Below are positions 1-8,257 of a DNA stretch of 64,000 nt, piece by piece (within the stretch, counting starts at the first letter, position 1; every line of letters starts with the position of its first letter). The translations under genes and the position numbers were made by a program. Source of the stretch: CAYXDO01 sp964463485 (GTDB lineage: Bacteria > Myxococcota > Kuafuiibacteriia > Kuafuiibacteriales > Kuafuiibacteriaceae); the NCBI GenBank assembly GCA_964463485.1, contig CAYXDO010000022.1, forward strand, positions 29,551 to 93,550, read 5' to 3'. The notes under the pieces are model-generated. The model was given only the letters and a program-made list of their open reading frames with translations. It did not search any database and was not told where the DNA came from.

Positions 1-114
1 GCCGCAGACACCTCCGTGTCCCTCGACCTCATGGTGCGTGCGCTGCTGGCGCTGGGTGCCTCGGCCGGTGACGTCGCCAAAGCCATCCAACCGCCGCGCA
101 GGAGAGCCGCGTGA
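1..114 (+). CDS. C-terminal fragment of an unidentified protein
   Basis: The first 37 codons read open from base 1 to a TGA at 112-114; the 5' part lies outside the window. The peptide contains a helical stretch (SLDLMVRALLALGASAGDVA) and ends in a basic tail (PPRRRAA). Codon use matches the genes nearby, which suggests a real gene end. The family cannot be named from so short a piece. Confidence 0.5.
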   Translation, partial: AADTSVSLDLMVRALLALGASAGDVAKAIQPPRRRAA

Positions 115-227
115 GCCTCAACGTAAAGTCACTCTTCGACCTACCGGAGAGTATCCATGCTCGCGCGAGACCGATTTTGGATTTCTTCGTCCGCGCGGGC
201 TCCTGCGGCGATTGGGAATCTGTTCTC

Positions 228-300
228 ACACGCAGACCGATCGACGCAAGTCCGCGTTCTGTCGATCCATCTTTCGACCGACTCCGCGCAGCGCACTCAG
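228..300. repeat. Diverged direct repeat, copy 1
   Basis: This stretch aligns by eye with 756-831 over about 73 bases with scattered substitutions and small indels. Both copies share the order ACACxxxCCGATCGA, GCAAGTCC, GTTCTGTC, CTTTCGA, GACTC and end in GCAGCGCACTCAG. Neither lies in a gene. Confidence 0.6.
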
Positions 301-623
301 GCTGCACCCATTGATTCCCGAGGTTGCGACGACGCCGAATTCTCCTGACTCGAATCGTCGGAATGCTCACGAAGATGTTCCGCTTTTTTTAAGTTTGAGA
401 GTATCGGCGGAGTGTTTTCGTCCACCTCCACGATTCACGCTCACGCCGACGAAGCCTGCCGAAGCCAACCCATTGGGCTTAGGTCCTTTCGGGAGCGACC
501 TCGCGTGCTTCTTGCGGTGCCCCTCGAGCAAAATACGGCCGGGGATCGGCGCTGACCCAAAGTTAGAGGCGGACTTTGCGGGGGAAAGAACGTCCACCGG
601 TCGTCGTGAGCGTGAGCGTCAAT

Positions 624-665
624 CGTGGACGTGGGCGTGGACGATTTCGTGGACGTGGGCGTGGA
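624..665. repeat. Short tandem repeat (GTGGACGTGGGC type)
   Basis: Two exact copies of CGTGGACGTGGGCGTGGA lie 24 bases apart (624-641 and 648-665), followed by weaker GTGGA-type units. It belongs to a set of GC-rich hexamer-like repeats that occur only between genes in this window (also near 14.4, 18.0 and 24.7 kb). Confidence 0.6.
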
Positions 666-755
666 ACCTGGTCGTGGAGCTGGACGATCCGGAATGAAAT
701 AGGCGCAGATCCGCCTAGCTATAGCTAGCTAGCTATGAGTCCGAACGGCAACGCG

Positions 756-831
756 TCGCACACCGATCGATCACCGCAAGTCCTCGTTCTGTCTATCCTT
801 CTTTCGAACGACTCTCCGGCAGCGCACTCAG
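756..831. repeat. Diverged direct repeat, copy 2
   Basis: Second copy of the repeat at 228-300. It ends about 80 bases before the first likely start of the next gene, so it may have carried or displaced that gene's promoter region. Confidence 0.6.
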
Positions 832-910
832 ATCCAGGCCCGGCCGCGCCCGAATGACTTGCCGCCGACCGCGCTCTCCGCTATCGACCTCGGCGAGCGG
901 GCACGAGATA

Positions 911-1396
911 GTGAGGGCCTTGGGTCGCTTGGAGACCGAGTGGCTCGTGCTCCGCACGATCGGGGTCCTGACCTTCGCAACCAGTTGGGCCGCGCTCGTG
1001 CTCGGACCGTTGGCTCCCGCGAGCCTCGGTCCCGACCGACTCGCGAGGTTCCGGCGAACCCTTGGATTCGTAGCGCTCGCGTGCGGCACGACCCACGCGG
1101 GCCTGGCCATCAATGCTCTGCGACCGGCCCCCGTCGAGCTCGTCACCGAGCCCAACCTGAGATCCGGCGTTGCCGCGCTCTCCCTGCTCACGCTCGCAGG
1201 CCTCGTGTCCGTCAGGCGCGTCGGGGCTTGGCTCGGAACCGACTCGAAGATCGACGCCCTCTCCGGAGTTTGGCTCGCGCTCCCGCTGGCGCTTTTGCAC
1301 GCCGCCCAGTCGTCATGGATCGATACGAGGGTCTTGGTCGGGCTTGGCGTCGCAAGCCTCGTCGCCCTGGGTTCGAGGCTCGCGCGAAGGCGATGA
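911..1396 (+). CDS. Ferric reductase-like (YedZ/MsrQ-type) membrane protein
   Basis: About 161 residues with four or five hydrophobic helices. The stretch RRTLGFVALACGTTHAGLAI resembles the second helix of ferric-reductase-like transmembrane domains, with His in the haem-facing position; a second His lies in LALLHAAQ. Such proteins bind haem b in the inner membrane and pass electrons across it. The frame is open from an ATG at 854, but the first residues from there are low-complexity and polar, so the GTG at 911 is preferred. The last 84 bases overlap the 3' end of the opposite-strand GMC gene. The partner enzyme is unknown. Family-level call by motif only. Confidence 0.55.
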   Translation: MRALGRLETEWLVLRTIGVLTFATSWAALVLGPLAPASLGPDRLARFRRTLGFVALACGTTHAGLAINALRPAPVELVTEPNLRSGVAALSLLTLAGLVSVRRVGAWLGTDSKIDALSGVWLALPLALLHAAQSSWIDTRVLVGLGVASLVALGSRLARRR

Positions 1397-2902
1397 TCGC
1401 AAATCGCCAAGAACCGACTCTCCACAGAGTGTCGCCAGCGCGAGGATCGACGTTTGAGGATTCACGCCGGTGTTGCTCGGAAACACGCTCGAGTCAGCCA
1501 CGTACAGTCGGTCGAGCTGGTGGTGTCGAAAATCAGGTCGAACGACCGAGCGACTCGGATCGCTGCCCATACGGGCCGTTGCGAACATGTGCGTCACCGC
1601 CAGCGCGTACGCCCGCGGATCGCGGGGGCCTTCGCTCTCGAGAGTCGAGAGTCGCGACCTCTCGGTGATTCGCTCGTCGAACCCGAAGACGCCGGGCAAG
1701 ACCTCCGAAGCTCCGGCCTCGAGCAACAGCTCGCCCATGAGCCGCAAGCCTCTCCGAATCTTGGCGAGATCACGATCAGTCAACGCGTAACTCACTCGCG
1801 TGCCGCCGAAGAGCCCAAGGCTCACGCGACCGACCGCCTCCGCCCGCACCGCCGCACCCAGATTGATGAACCGATCGAGCTCCTCGGCGTCCCGCGCGAG
1901 CGCTCGGCCTACGCCCTTGGTTCGGAGGAGCAGGATCGAAGGGTCATAACCCAAGACCTCGATCTTGATGCCCTCCTTCCTGAACGCGATGACCTCGTGG
2001 CCCTGAGTTGCTCCGACCCAGGCGGTGACGGAGTGAGGGAAGCGCGCGGCCATCGATACTCCTGGGTGGCACTGAAACCCGTGGCCGACCAGCGGTCCTC
2101 CGAGCCCACTCCTCATGAGGAGCGCCGGGGAACCGACCGCGCTCGCCGCGAGCACGACTGCCCGGCGAGCTCCGACTCGTACCTTGGTCCCGTGCTGAGT
2201 CGTCGCGACCACGCCACGAGCGACTCCGCGTTCGTGTTCGATCCGCCGAACCTCCAGCGATGTGTAGATTCGCGCGCCAGAGCCTTTCGCGTCGCGAAGG
2301 TAGGTTCGATCCATGCTGGACTTCGCCCCGTTTGGGCACACCTCGAGGCAGCGGCCGGAGGCTTTGCATCCGATGACGTTTCGAGCGATCGGGCGGTGAC
2401 TCCATCCGAGCTTCTCGGCAGCCGCGGCGACGAGGAGATTCTTGGCCCCGGCGACGGCCGGGGGCGTCGGGGCGATCCCAAGCTCCGCCTCGATCGTCTC
2501 CGTCCGCGACTCGATCTCTTCGTATCGAAGCGACTCACCGAGTCGCGGATCGGCCCGAACCCATTCTTCGAAGACGTCTCGTGGGAGTCGCCAACTGATC
2601 GCGCCGTTCACGACAGAAGTACCGCCGAGGACCCGACCTTGAAGGAAAGGAATGGGTGCTCGGCCCATGAGCACCGACGTACCCATGTCGCGGTAGAATC
2701 GGGTCATCGCGCTGAACCCGTCAGGGGCCGGCCCGTCGAGCTCTGGACCCTCTTCGAGGACGATGACTTTGGCGCCCCCCCGCGCGGTCACCCTGGCGAC
2801 GGCGGCTCCGGCTGGGCCGCTGCCCACGATCACGACGTCCGCTTCGAGGTCGAGATCGCGGCTGAGCTCCCGCCCGTCGAGCTCGGCCAGCCGGTCGCTC
2901 AA
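1313..2902 (-). CDS. GMC-family FAD oxidoreductase
   Basis: About 529 residues. The N-terminus has the dinucleotide-binding signature VVIVGSGPAGAAVA, followed by VLGGTSVVNGA as in glucose-methanol-choline oxidoreductases. A cysteine cluster (CKASGRCLEVCPNGAKSS) is typical of the subgroup containing bacterial sterol and long-chain alcohol oxidases. The C-terminus has ADSSVFPSNTGVNPQ, the usual end of the fold with its catalytic region. The TTG start overlaps the stop of the upstream gene (TTGA), so translation is probably coupled; the frame stays open to 3109 but that stretch is covered by the upstream gene. The substrate, probably an alcohol or sterol, cannot be told. Confidence 0.85.
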   Translation of the reverse strand: MSDRLAELDGRELSRDLDLEADVVIVGSGPAGAAVARVTARGGAKVIVLEEGPELDGPAPDGFSAMTRFYRDMGTSVLMGRAPIPFLQGRVLGGTSVVNGAISWRLPRDVFEEWVRADPRLGESLRYEEIESRTETIEAELGIAPTPPAVAGAKNLLVAAAAEKLGWSHRPIARNVIGCKASGRCLEVCPNGAKSSMDRTYLRDAKGSGARIYTSLEVRRIEHERGVARGVVATTQHGTKVRVGARRAVVLAASAVGSPALLMRSGLGGPLVGHGFQCHPGVSMAARFPHSVTAWVGATQGHEVIAFRKEGIKIEVLGYDPSILLLRTKGVGRALARDAEELDRFINLGAAVRAEAVGRVSLGLFGGTRVSYALTDRDLAKIRRGLRLMGELLLEAGASEVLPGVFGFDERITERSRLSTLESEGPRDPRAYALAVTHMFATARMGSDPSRSVVRPDFRHHQLDRLYVADSSVFPSNTGVNPQTSILALATLCGESVLGDLRSSPSREPRTQGDEACDAKPDQDPRIDP

Positions 2903-3294
2903 GCGCGACCCCCGAAGGCCTCTCGAGTCTTCGCCGATCGAAAGTAGGCAAAGCAACTCAGGAGCTTCATCACGATCGTGAGCTGCCGAACGACGTAGCT
3001 CGGATGGCCCATCGCTCGAGCGAGCAGAGTATCTCGAGCGTGGTCGTCGAGGGCACCGAAGTGGGTCCACCTCGACAGGAGGAACAGCGGTGACCACCAC
3101 AAGAAGCAAATCGACACGTGCACACCGAGACCGAAGAGCGGTGGCGCGCTTCTTTCCAACTCCCCGATGAATCCGCCAGAGACCACCTCTGGCCAGACTT
3201 GCGAGAGCGACGGTTTCGTCGACCCGGGCACTGTGGGAATCATCGCGCCGAGAAGGACCTCGAGCCAGCGTCGTTCGAACGCGAGGAGTCTCAT
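2899..3294 (-). CDS. Small membrane-associated protein of the GMC operon
   Basis: 131 residues, starting at an ATG that overlaps the upstream stop (ATGA) and ending over the GMC start (TTGA). It has an N-terminal RWLEVLLGAMIPTVPG segment, a hydrophobic segment VHVSICFLWWSPLFLLS and a C-terminal helix-rich part (VVRQLTIVMKLLSCFAYF). Its position recalls small subunits of membrane-bound GMC dehydrogenases such as gluconate 2-dehydrogenase subunit 3, but sequence similarity is not clear enough to name it. The tight coupling on both sides argues for a complex with the GMC enzyme. Confidence 0.6.
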   Translation of the reverse strand: MRLLAFERRWLEVLLGAMIPTVPGSTKPSLSQVWPEVVSGGFIGELERSAPPLFGLGVHVSICFLWWSPLFLLSRWTHFGALDDHARDTLLARAMGHPSYVVRQLTIVMKLLSCFAYFRSAKTREAFGGRA

Positions 3295-3800
3295 TTTTGG
3301 GAACCGGTGAAGCGAGGCCGTGGCACGAGCTCCAGCTCGGGTCGAGACATGATCGCTCGGTGGGCCGAACGAGCGAAATAGACGAAGGCGACGCTCGTGA
3401 GCCCGTCGAAGAGCGCGATGGCCAAGAAGGCCCGATGGGTTGGAACGAAGACCCAACCCAGGAAAAAGAGGCTCGCGTTGTAACCTTTGAGGAACGTGAG
3501 GGGCAGCAGCACGACGTAGAATTGGCGCAGGTCGAGCTGGAGTAGGAAACACATCAGCGCGAGGGTCATGACGTTGGCGGCCCCGAGGAAGCGCCAAAAG
3601 CGAGCGCCGGCCTCCGCCCCCGCGAACCCATAAGGGCCGGAGCCGAGGATTTCGTTGATGCGAGAGACTTGTTGGGCGGCGATCTCCGGCGCGATCGCGT
3701 AGCTGATCGCCGGGAAAAAGAAATTCGCGGTCAGCAAAGTAAAGACGAGCTGAAAGTTGCGGTATTCCCGGACAGGTTGCCCAAGGAAACGGCCAAGCAT
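3291..3800 (-). CDS. Multi-pass membrane protein, first gene of the GMC operon
   Basis: 169 residues with about four hydrophobic helices (FQLVFTLLTANFFFPAISYA; AANVMTLALMCFLLQLD; FYVVLLPLTFLKGYNASLFF; AFLAIALFDGLTSVAFVYFA). No family was recognised. It is the promoter-proximal gene of a three-gene unit whose members overlap by 4 bases. It could anchor the oxidoreductase to the inner membrane or hand electrons to the quinone pool; this is inference from context. Confidence 0.6.
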   Translation of the reverse strand: MLGRFLGQPVREYRNFQLVFTLLTANFFFPAISYAIAPEIAAQQVSRINEILGSGPYGFAGAEAGARFWRFLGAANVMTLALMCFLLQLDLRQFYVVLLPLTFLKGYNASLFFLGWVFVPTHRAFLAIALFDGLTSVAFVYFARSAHRAIMSRPELELVPRPRFTGSQK

Positions 3801-4013
3801 GGTCGGAGGCTACCACGGCGTGGTCGGCGGGTCGCTGCAAGTTATTTCGTCATGTCTCGGCTCGCCGCCTCCGGCCGGGGTCAAGCCGCCGGCACCATCG
3901 GTGTCGACCACGAAGCGCGCGGCCGAGTGAGGCTCGGCCGTGACTTCCTCGCGAGGGTAAGGCACCGTGAGGAAGTAATTTGCGGTATTCCTATCCTTTC
4001 CGCCACGGATGCA

Positions 4014-4110
4014 CTAAGGGCCCGTATCCTACTGTCCCAAGGCGACGGTAGGGATCCTTCGGAGCCATCGAAGACCGAGTTGATCCGGTAATTCCGTAAC
4101 GGGCCCTAAG
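4014..4110. repeat. Long-range inverted repeat
   Basis: Arms CTAAGGGCCCGT (4014-4025) and ACGGGCCCTAAG (4099-4110) pair over 12 bases except for one mismatched position near the ends. The 73-base interior is also partly self-complementary. This is the shape of a small non-autonomous palindromic element. Confidence 0.5.
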
Positions 4111-4136
4111 GAAGGCCAGACGTCGTACCCATCCCT

Positions 4137-4211
4137 GAGCTCCTGCGGAGCTCGACTGTCGAGGTGGCATCGCCCGTCCGCGAAGGCTACGCGCAGGCAA
4201 GATGCCTGCGC
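4137..4211. repeat. REP-like double hairpin
   Basis: Two perfect hairpins: GAGCTCC-TGC-GGAGCTC (4137-4153) and GCGCAGGCA-AGA-TGCCTGCGC (4191-4211). The second core, with the adjoining CTCCCAG, resembles interspersed palindromic repeats I remember from planctomycete, cyanobacterial and myxobacterial intergenic DNA. The family assignment is from memory; the hairpins are directly visible. Confidence 0.55.
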
Positions 4212-4294
4212 TCCCAGAGTCCAGGGTCCGGGCAAGATGAACGCCGGTCGGCGCCGGCCCTGACGCGTCCACGCGCAGCCGTTGCACCCGGGCG

Positions 4295-6304
4295 TTGACC
4301 CGGCTCGGCCCCGAGGCAAAGCTGCGACGAGTGTCGGCGACTTTGGCGGTCTTGACCCTCGTCTCGGTCGTCACCTCGACGCTCGCCGACGTTTCGTCGA
4401 GCTCGGTGGCCCCCGCGGTCGAAGATCTCTCTTCGTTCGAGGAGGTCGTGATTCCGGTCGTAGTCACGGGCTCCACGTTGGAGCACTCGCTCGAAGACAC
4501 CCCAGTCGCCATCGAGGTCCTCACACGAAAACAAATCGGTGAGTCGGGCGCGCGCACCGCGGCGGACGTGCTCTCCACGGAGCGCGGCATCGACGTCACG
4601 CAGACCTTTCGCGGACGAGGCGCTGGGATCAGGATTCACGGCCTCGACCCCAAACACGTGCTGGTATTGGTCGACGGAGAACGTGTCGTCGGCCGGATCG
4701 ACGGATCCATCGACCTCTCGCGAATCCCCGCTGAGCGAATCGAGCGCCTCGAAATCGTCAAGGGCGCGTGCTCCGCGCTGTACGGATCCGAAGCCATGGG
4801 CGGCACGATTCAAGTCATTACGCGGAAGCCCTTCGAACCCATCGAGGGAGACCTCCTGCTGCGGTATGGCTCCTTGGACGCGCTCGATCTCACCGCGCAC
4901 GCCGCCACCAAGAGGTCCGCCTTCGACGCCGACATCGTCGCAGGATTCCACGAACGCGACGCCTTCGATCTGGCTCCCGAAGACGTCGCGACCAACGGCA
5001 GCGCGTACGGCCACACGGAGCTCGGAGCGCGCTTGGGTTTTCCGTTCCAAGGCGGCTCGGAGGTCGTGGCGCGCTTCGACTACTCGCACCGCACGACCGA
5101 GGGCATCGACGCGAACCCCGCGACCGGCGCCGTGTTCGACCGCAACTCATCGACTCGTTCCATGGACGGCTCGATCGTCGCCATCGTCCCGCTCGAGACG
5201 AAGACGAAGCTCCGCACGAGTATCGCGGGCAATTGGTTCTTCGATCAATTCCGGCTCGATCAAAGAGCGGTCGAAGACCCGAACCCAGTGGACGAGACGA
5301 CGGACCTTCAGGGTGTGGCGAGAGCGCAGCTCGATTTTCCGATCGGCGAGACTCAGGTCGCGAGCCTCGGCGCCGAGGGTCTCATCGAGGTCGTGGAATC
5401 CGGCGACCGAATTGGCGGGAAACAGAGCCGTCGTCGCCTCGCGCTCTTCCTTCAAGACGAGTGGGCTCCGCTCGACTCTCCCAAGCTCGTGCTCGTCCCG
5501 GGCGCCAGGTTCGATCTCGACTCTCAATTTGGATTCCACCCGAGCCCAAAGGTCGCACTCAGGTTCGACCCGACCGATCGCGTGGTGCTCCGAGCTGGGT
5601 TCGGCCTCGGCTTTCGAGCCCCCGACTTCAAGGAGCTCTATCTCGCGTTCGCCAATCAAGCCGCGGGCTACTACGTCGCCGGCAACACCGAGCTCGAGCC
5701 GGAGACTTCCGCGAGCCTGAGCTTGGGTCTCGAGTGGTCTCCCAAACGCAAGACGAGGCTCTCCGTCGACGTTTTTCGGAATGACTTGTCGAATCTCATC
5801 GAGACGGTCAGCGCGTCGCCAGACCGTTGCCCGGCTGGATTTGGGCTCTGCTTCATCTATGACAACATCGCCGAGGCTCGTACTCAGGGTCTCGAGGTGG
5901 GCGCCGAGGTCGAGGTCGTCCGCGGCCTCTCCGCGCGGCTCGGCTACTCAGCGACCGACACGCTCGACGAGCGCCTCGACCGACCGCTCGAGGGCCGCGC
6001 CGCCCACCGCGTCACGTTCGGCCTATCGTTCGCCCTCGTCGACCTTGGACTCTCGGGCATGGCTCGCGGAACCTGGGTCGGACCGAGGCCTTTCTATACC
6101 GATTCGGCGGGTAATCCGCTGCCGACAGGCAGCGTGGACGCGCCCCCCTACTCGACACTCGACATTCGCCTCGCACAGAAACTATTCGACTACTTCGAGC
6201 TGAGCGTCGGTCTCGAAAACGCGTTCGACGCGGGGACGATCGGCTACTTAGCGATCCCCCCAAGGGCTTTCTGGGCTGGGCTCGAAGCTCGGTACCCGGA
6301 GTGA
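4295..6304 (+). CDS. TonB-dependent haem receptor, HmuR-like
   Basis: About 669 residues from a TTG start; a GTG at 4331 is the alternative but would lose the basic n-region of the signal peptide (KLRR then a hydrophobic stretch ending TLA). The plug domain has IRIHGLDPKHVLVLVDGERV and IERLEIVKGACSALYGSEA, the classic outer-membrane receptor pattern. The barrel carries FRAPDFKELY (FRAP at about residues 440-443), the motif associated with haem receptors of the HmuR/HemR group. Predicted role: TonB/ExbBD-powered import of haem or a haem-like ligand across the outer membrane. The next gene encodes an HmuY-like lipoprotein, its usual partner. No TonB gene is in view. Confidence 0.88.
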   Translation: MTRLGPEAKLRRVSATLAVLTLVSVVTSTLADVSSSSVAPAVEDLSSFEEVVIPVVVTGSTLEHSLEDTPVAIEVLTRKQIGESGARTAADVLSTERGIDVTQTFRGRGAGIRIHGLDPKHVLVLVDGERVVGRIDGSIDLSRIPAERIERLEIVKGACSALYGSEAMGGTIQVITRKPFEPIEGDLLLRYGSLDALDLTAHAATKRSAFDADIVAGFHERDAFDLAPEDVATNGSAYGHTELGARLGFPFQGGSEVVARFDYSHRTTEGIDANPATGAVFDRNSSTRSMDGSIVAIVPLETKTKLRTSIAGNWFFDQFRLDQRAVEDPNPVDETTDLQGVARAQLDFPIGETQVASLGAEGLIEVVESGDRIGGKQSRRRLALFLQDEWAPLDSPKLVLVPGARFDLDSQFGFHPSPKVALRFDPTDRVVLRAGFGLGFRAPDFKELYLAFANQAAGYYVAGNTELEPETSASLSLGLEWSPKRKTRLSVDVFRNDLSNLIETVSASPDRCPAGFGLCFIYDNIAEARTQGLEVGAEVEVVRGLSARLGYSATDTLDERLDRPLEGRAAHRVTFGLSFALVDLGLSGMARGTWVGPRPFYTDSAGNPLPTGSVDAPPYSTLDIRLAQKLFDYFELSVGLENAFDAGTIGYLAIPPRAFWAGLEARYPE

Positions 6305-6307
6305 TTC

Positions 6308-7834
6308 ATGAGAGACCTCGAGAACATCCCGCGAACGGCCACGCTCGGTATCCTCGCGCTCGCCGTCGCTTGCGCCGACGACTTGAACGACGTTCCGGAC
6401 GACAAGACACCCGAAACGCCAGGAGGCGCCCACGTCCAAGTGACGAGTGAGTCCGAAGGTGTGTCGCAGGTGATCGTGGACGCTTCCAAAGAGTCTGAGT
6501 GGATCTACCTCGACCTCGCGTCCTTGAAGGAGGTCGAGGTCACCGACCGATCGACCTCCGCGGACTGGGATCTCGCCTTTCAGCGCTACCGCATCCTCAC
6601 CAATGGCGGCGTGAGCGGGACCAAAGGCATGGAGGGCGCGCCGCTTCCAGGCGCATCCTTCGCGGAGCTCGCGTCAGCCCCCGATAACGGGTGGATCGTA
6701 GACCGAGTGGACGGCGAGGACACCGACACAGACCCAGACTCAGTCTTCAACTCAGCCCACGCCACGAGCGAAACGGGTTGGTATACCTACGACACCAACC
6801 TGCATATCCTGAGCCCCGCGCGCGTCGTATACGTAGTCAAGACCGTCGAGTCCGAATATTTCGCGCTCGAGCCCATCGCGTATTACAACGACGTGGGCGG
6901 ACCCGGGCACCCCAAGCTTCGCGTCAAGAGAGTCGACCCTCCGGCGAACCGGGGCACCCTCGACGCATCGAAAGGCTGGGTGTACCTCGATCTGGCGACC
7001 GGCGGCCCGGTAGTGGTTGGAGATCCAACGACCTCCATAGACTGGGATCTCGCGGTCTTCAGGGCGCAATGGAAGACGAACGGCGGCGTGTCGGGCATGG
7101 GAAAGGCGGGAGCGCGTGGGGGAACGGGTGAGTTCGATGCGGTCGAATTTGCGCCGACGATTGGGTATTGGGCCGACGAGAACCTACCGATCGCCGGACC
7201 TCCCGGCGCTGGCAACGCTCCCGGCAACGCGGCGCTCGCGACCTGGTATGACTACGACGCGGGCACGCACGTGGTCACGGCAAGACCGGGAGCATACTTC
7301 TACGTACGCGGGGCCCGGGGGACCTACGGGAAGCTCGCGATCGGCTCTTGGGACAACGGAAAATATGGACTGAGGATCGCCCCGCTGACCGCCAAGCCTG
7401 AGGTCGTCACGGCGACGGTCGCCACGTCGACTTCGGGACCCTCGACCTATTTCGACCTCCGGGGCGGGCGAAGGGTCGCGCCCGTCGACCCCGACTCCGA
7501 CGCCAGCTGGGATCTCGCATTCCGAGGTTACGCGATCAAAACCAACGGCGCAGGCGGAGCGCTCGTCAGCGCGGCCTCGACCCTCGACGAGCTCACGACT
7601 GCCCCTGAGGAAGGTTACGCTGCAAACACGACGATCGACGGCGTCACGGTGAACCCGTCGCTCGCGGAGGCCTTCGATCTCGGGGCCAACCCACCCACGG
7701 CGACCAACAAGGTCTTCGCCTTGAAGCTCGCCGACGGATCCTACGCCAAAGCCACCTTCAGACTCATCGACAGCGGAATCGAGATCTCCTGGGCCTACGC
7801 CGGTCCCGGACGCCTCGGCCTCGGAGGCCAGTGA
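6308..7834 (+). CDS. Lipoprotein with three tandem HmuY-like repeats
   Basis: 508 residues. The signal peptide ends in LALAVAC, a plausible lipobox. Three repeats are visible by their matching cores: EWIYLDLASLKEVEV..SADWDLAFQRYRILTNGG (about 60-105), GWVYLDLATGGPVVV..SIDWDLAVFRAQWKTNGG (about 225-265), and STYFDLRGGRRVAPV..DASWDLAFRGYAIKTNGA (about 380-420). HmuY proteins are surface lipoproteins that bind haem and pass it to HmuR; a single domain is usual. The start codon follows the receptor stop by three bases with a Shine-Dalgarno-like GGAG inside the receptor end, so the two are co-translated. Each repeat may bind one haem, or one may bind a partner protein. Confidence 0.8.
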   Translation: MRDLENIPRTATLGILALAVACADDLNDVPDDKTPETPGGAHVQVTSESEGVSQVIVDASKESEWIYLDLASLKEVEVTDRSTSADWDLAFQRYRILTNGGVSGTKGMEGAPLPGASFAELASAPDNGWIVDRVDGEDTDTDPDSVFNSAHATSETGWYTYDTNLHILSPARVVYVVKTVESEYFALEPIAYYNDVGGPGHPKLRVKRVDPPANRGTLDASKGWVYLDLATGGPVVVGDPTTSIDWDLAVFRAQWKTNGGVSGMGKAGARGGTGEFDAVEFAPTIGYWADENLPIAGPPGAGNAPGNAALATWYDYDAGTHVVTARPGAYFYVRGARGTYGKLAIGSWDNGKYGLRIAPLTAKPEVVTATVATSTSGPSTYFDLRGGRRVAPVDPDSDASWDLAFRGYAIKTNGAGGALVSAASTLDELTTAPEEGYAANTTIDGVTVNPSLAEAFDLGANPPTATNKVFALKLADGSYAKATFRLIDSGIEISWAYAGPGRLGLGGQ

Positions 7835-8257
7835 ATGAACATCCCGGCTTTTTCCCTCTTCAGCGCAGTCTCCGAGCTCTTCGTGACCGCGGGCGTCCTG
7901 TACTCACTCCTCGTCAACCTCCGCGGGCGCGAGCTCCCCTTTAGGGTCATGGCGCCCACACTCGCCTTCGAGTTCCTCATCAACATCACGTACATGACGA
8001 TGCGCGCGTCCCAGGCCGACAAAGACGTCGCCCTCTCGACCGTGATGAAGATATTCTACGCGACCCATGGAATTCTCTCCCTCCTCATGTTCCTGCTCCT
8101 CGCGGCGACCTTCCTGATCTCGATGGTCGACCTCTCCGCGAATCGGGCCTCGTGGTACGCACGACACCGGGGCCTCAGCTGGACGCTGATCTTCTTCTGG
8201 ATGGTCTCCGTAAGCACTGGGGAGGCCATCTTCGTCGGTCGATATCTCCTGCCATGA
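7835..8257 (+). CDS. Four-helix membrane protein of the haem operon
   Basis: 140 residues starting immediately after the HmuY stop. Four hydrophobic helices are evident (FSAVSELFVTAGVLYSLLVN; MAPTLAFEFLINITYM; GILSLLMFLLLAATFLISMV; LSWTLIFFWMVSVSTGEAIF). His lies in YATHGILSLL and ARHRGLS, which could ligate haem, but the family is not clear; DUF420-like proteins are one possibility. Its position between HmuY and a second haem-type membrane protein suggests a role in moving electrons or haem across the inner membrane. Confidence 0.6.
   Translation: MNIPAFSLFSAVSELFVTAGVLYSLLVNLRGRELPFRVMAPTLAFEFLINITYMTMRASQADKDVALSTVMKIFYATHGILSLLMFLLLAATFLISMVDLSANRASWYARHRGLSWTLIFFWMVSVSTGEAIFVGRYLLP

Larger units (their letters stand above)
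115..853. other. Non-coding spacer with diverged repeats
   Basis: About 740 bases without a convincing gene; the open frames here lack the third-position G/C bias of the neighbours. It holds a diverged direct repeat (228-300 and 756-831), a short tandem repeat (624-665) and a TAGC-rich palindromic run near 717-736. It looks like decayed intergenic or former mobile DNA. Confidence 0.5.
3801..4294. other. Palindrome-rich intergenic region
   Basis: About 490 bases between the divergent GMC operon and TonB receptor gene with no convincing gene. It contains a stem ACTTCCTC/GAGGAAGT (3943-3950 and 3970-3977), a long-range inverted repeat (4014-4110) and two compact hairpins (4137-4153 and 4191-4211). 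The promoters of both flanking operons must lie here, but none stands out. Confidence 0.5.

Noticed and set aside
1454..2947. 497-codon plus-strand frame opposite the GMC gene
   Set aside because: The opposite strand encodes clear GMC motifs; this frame shows none.
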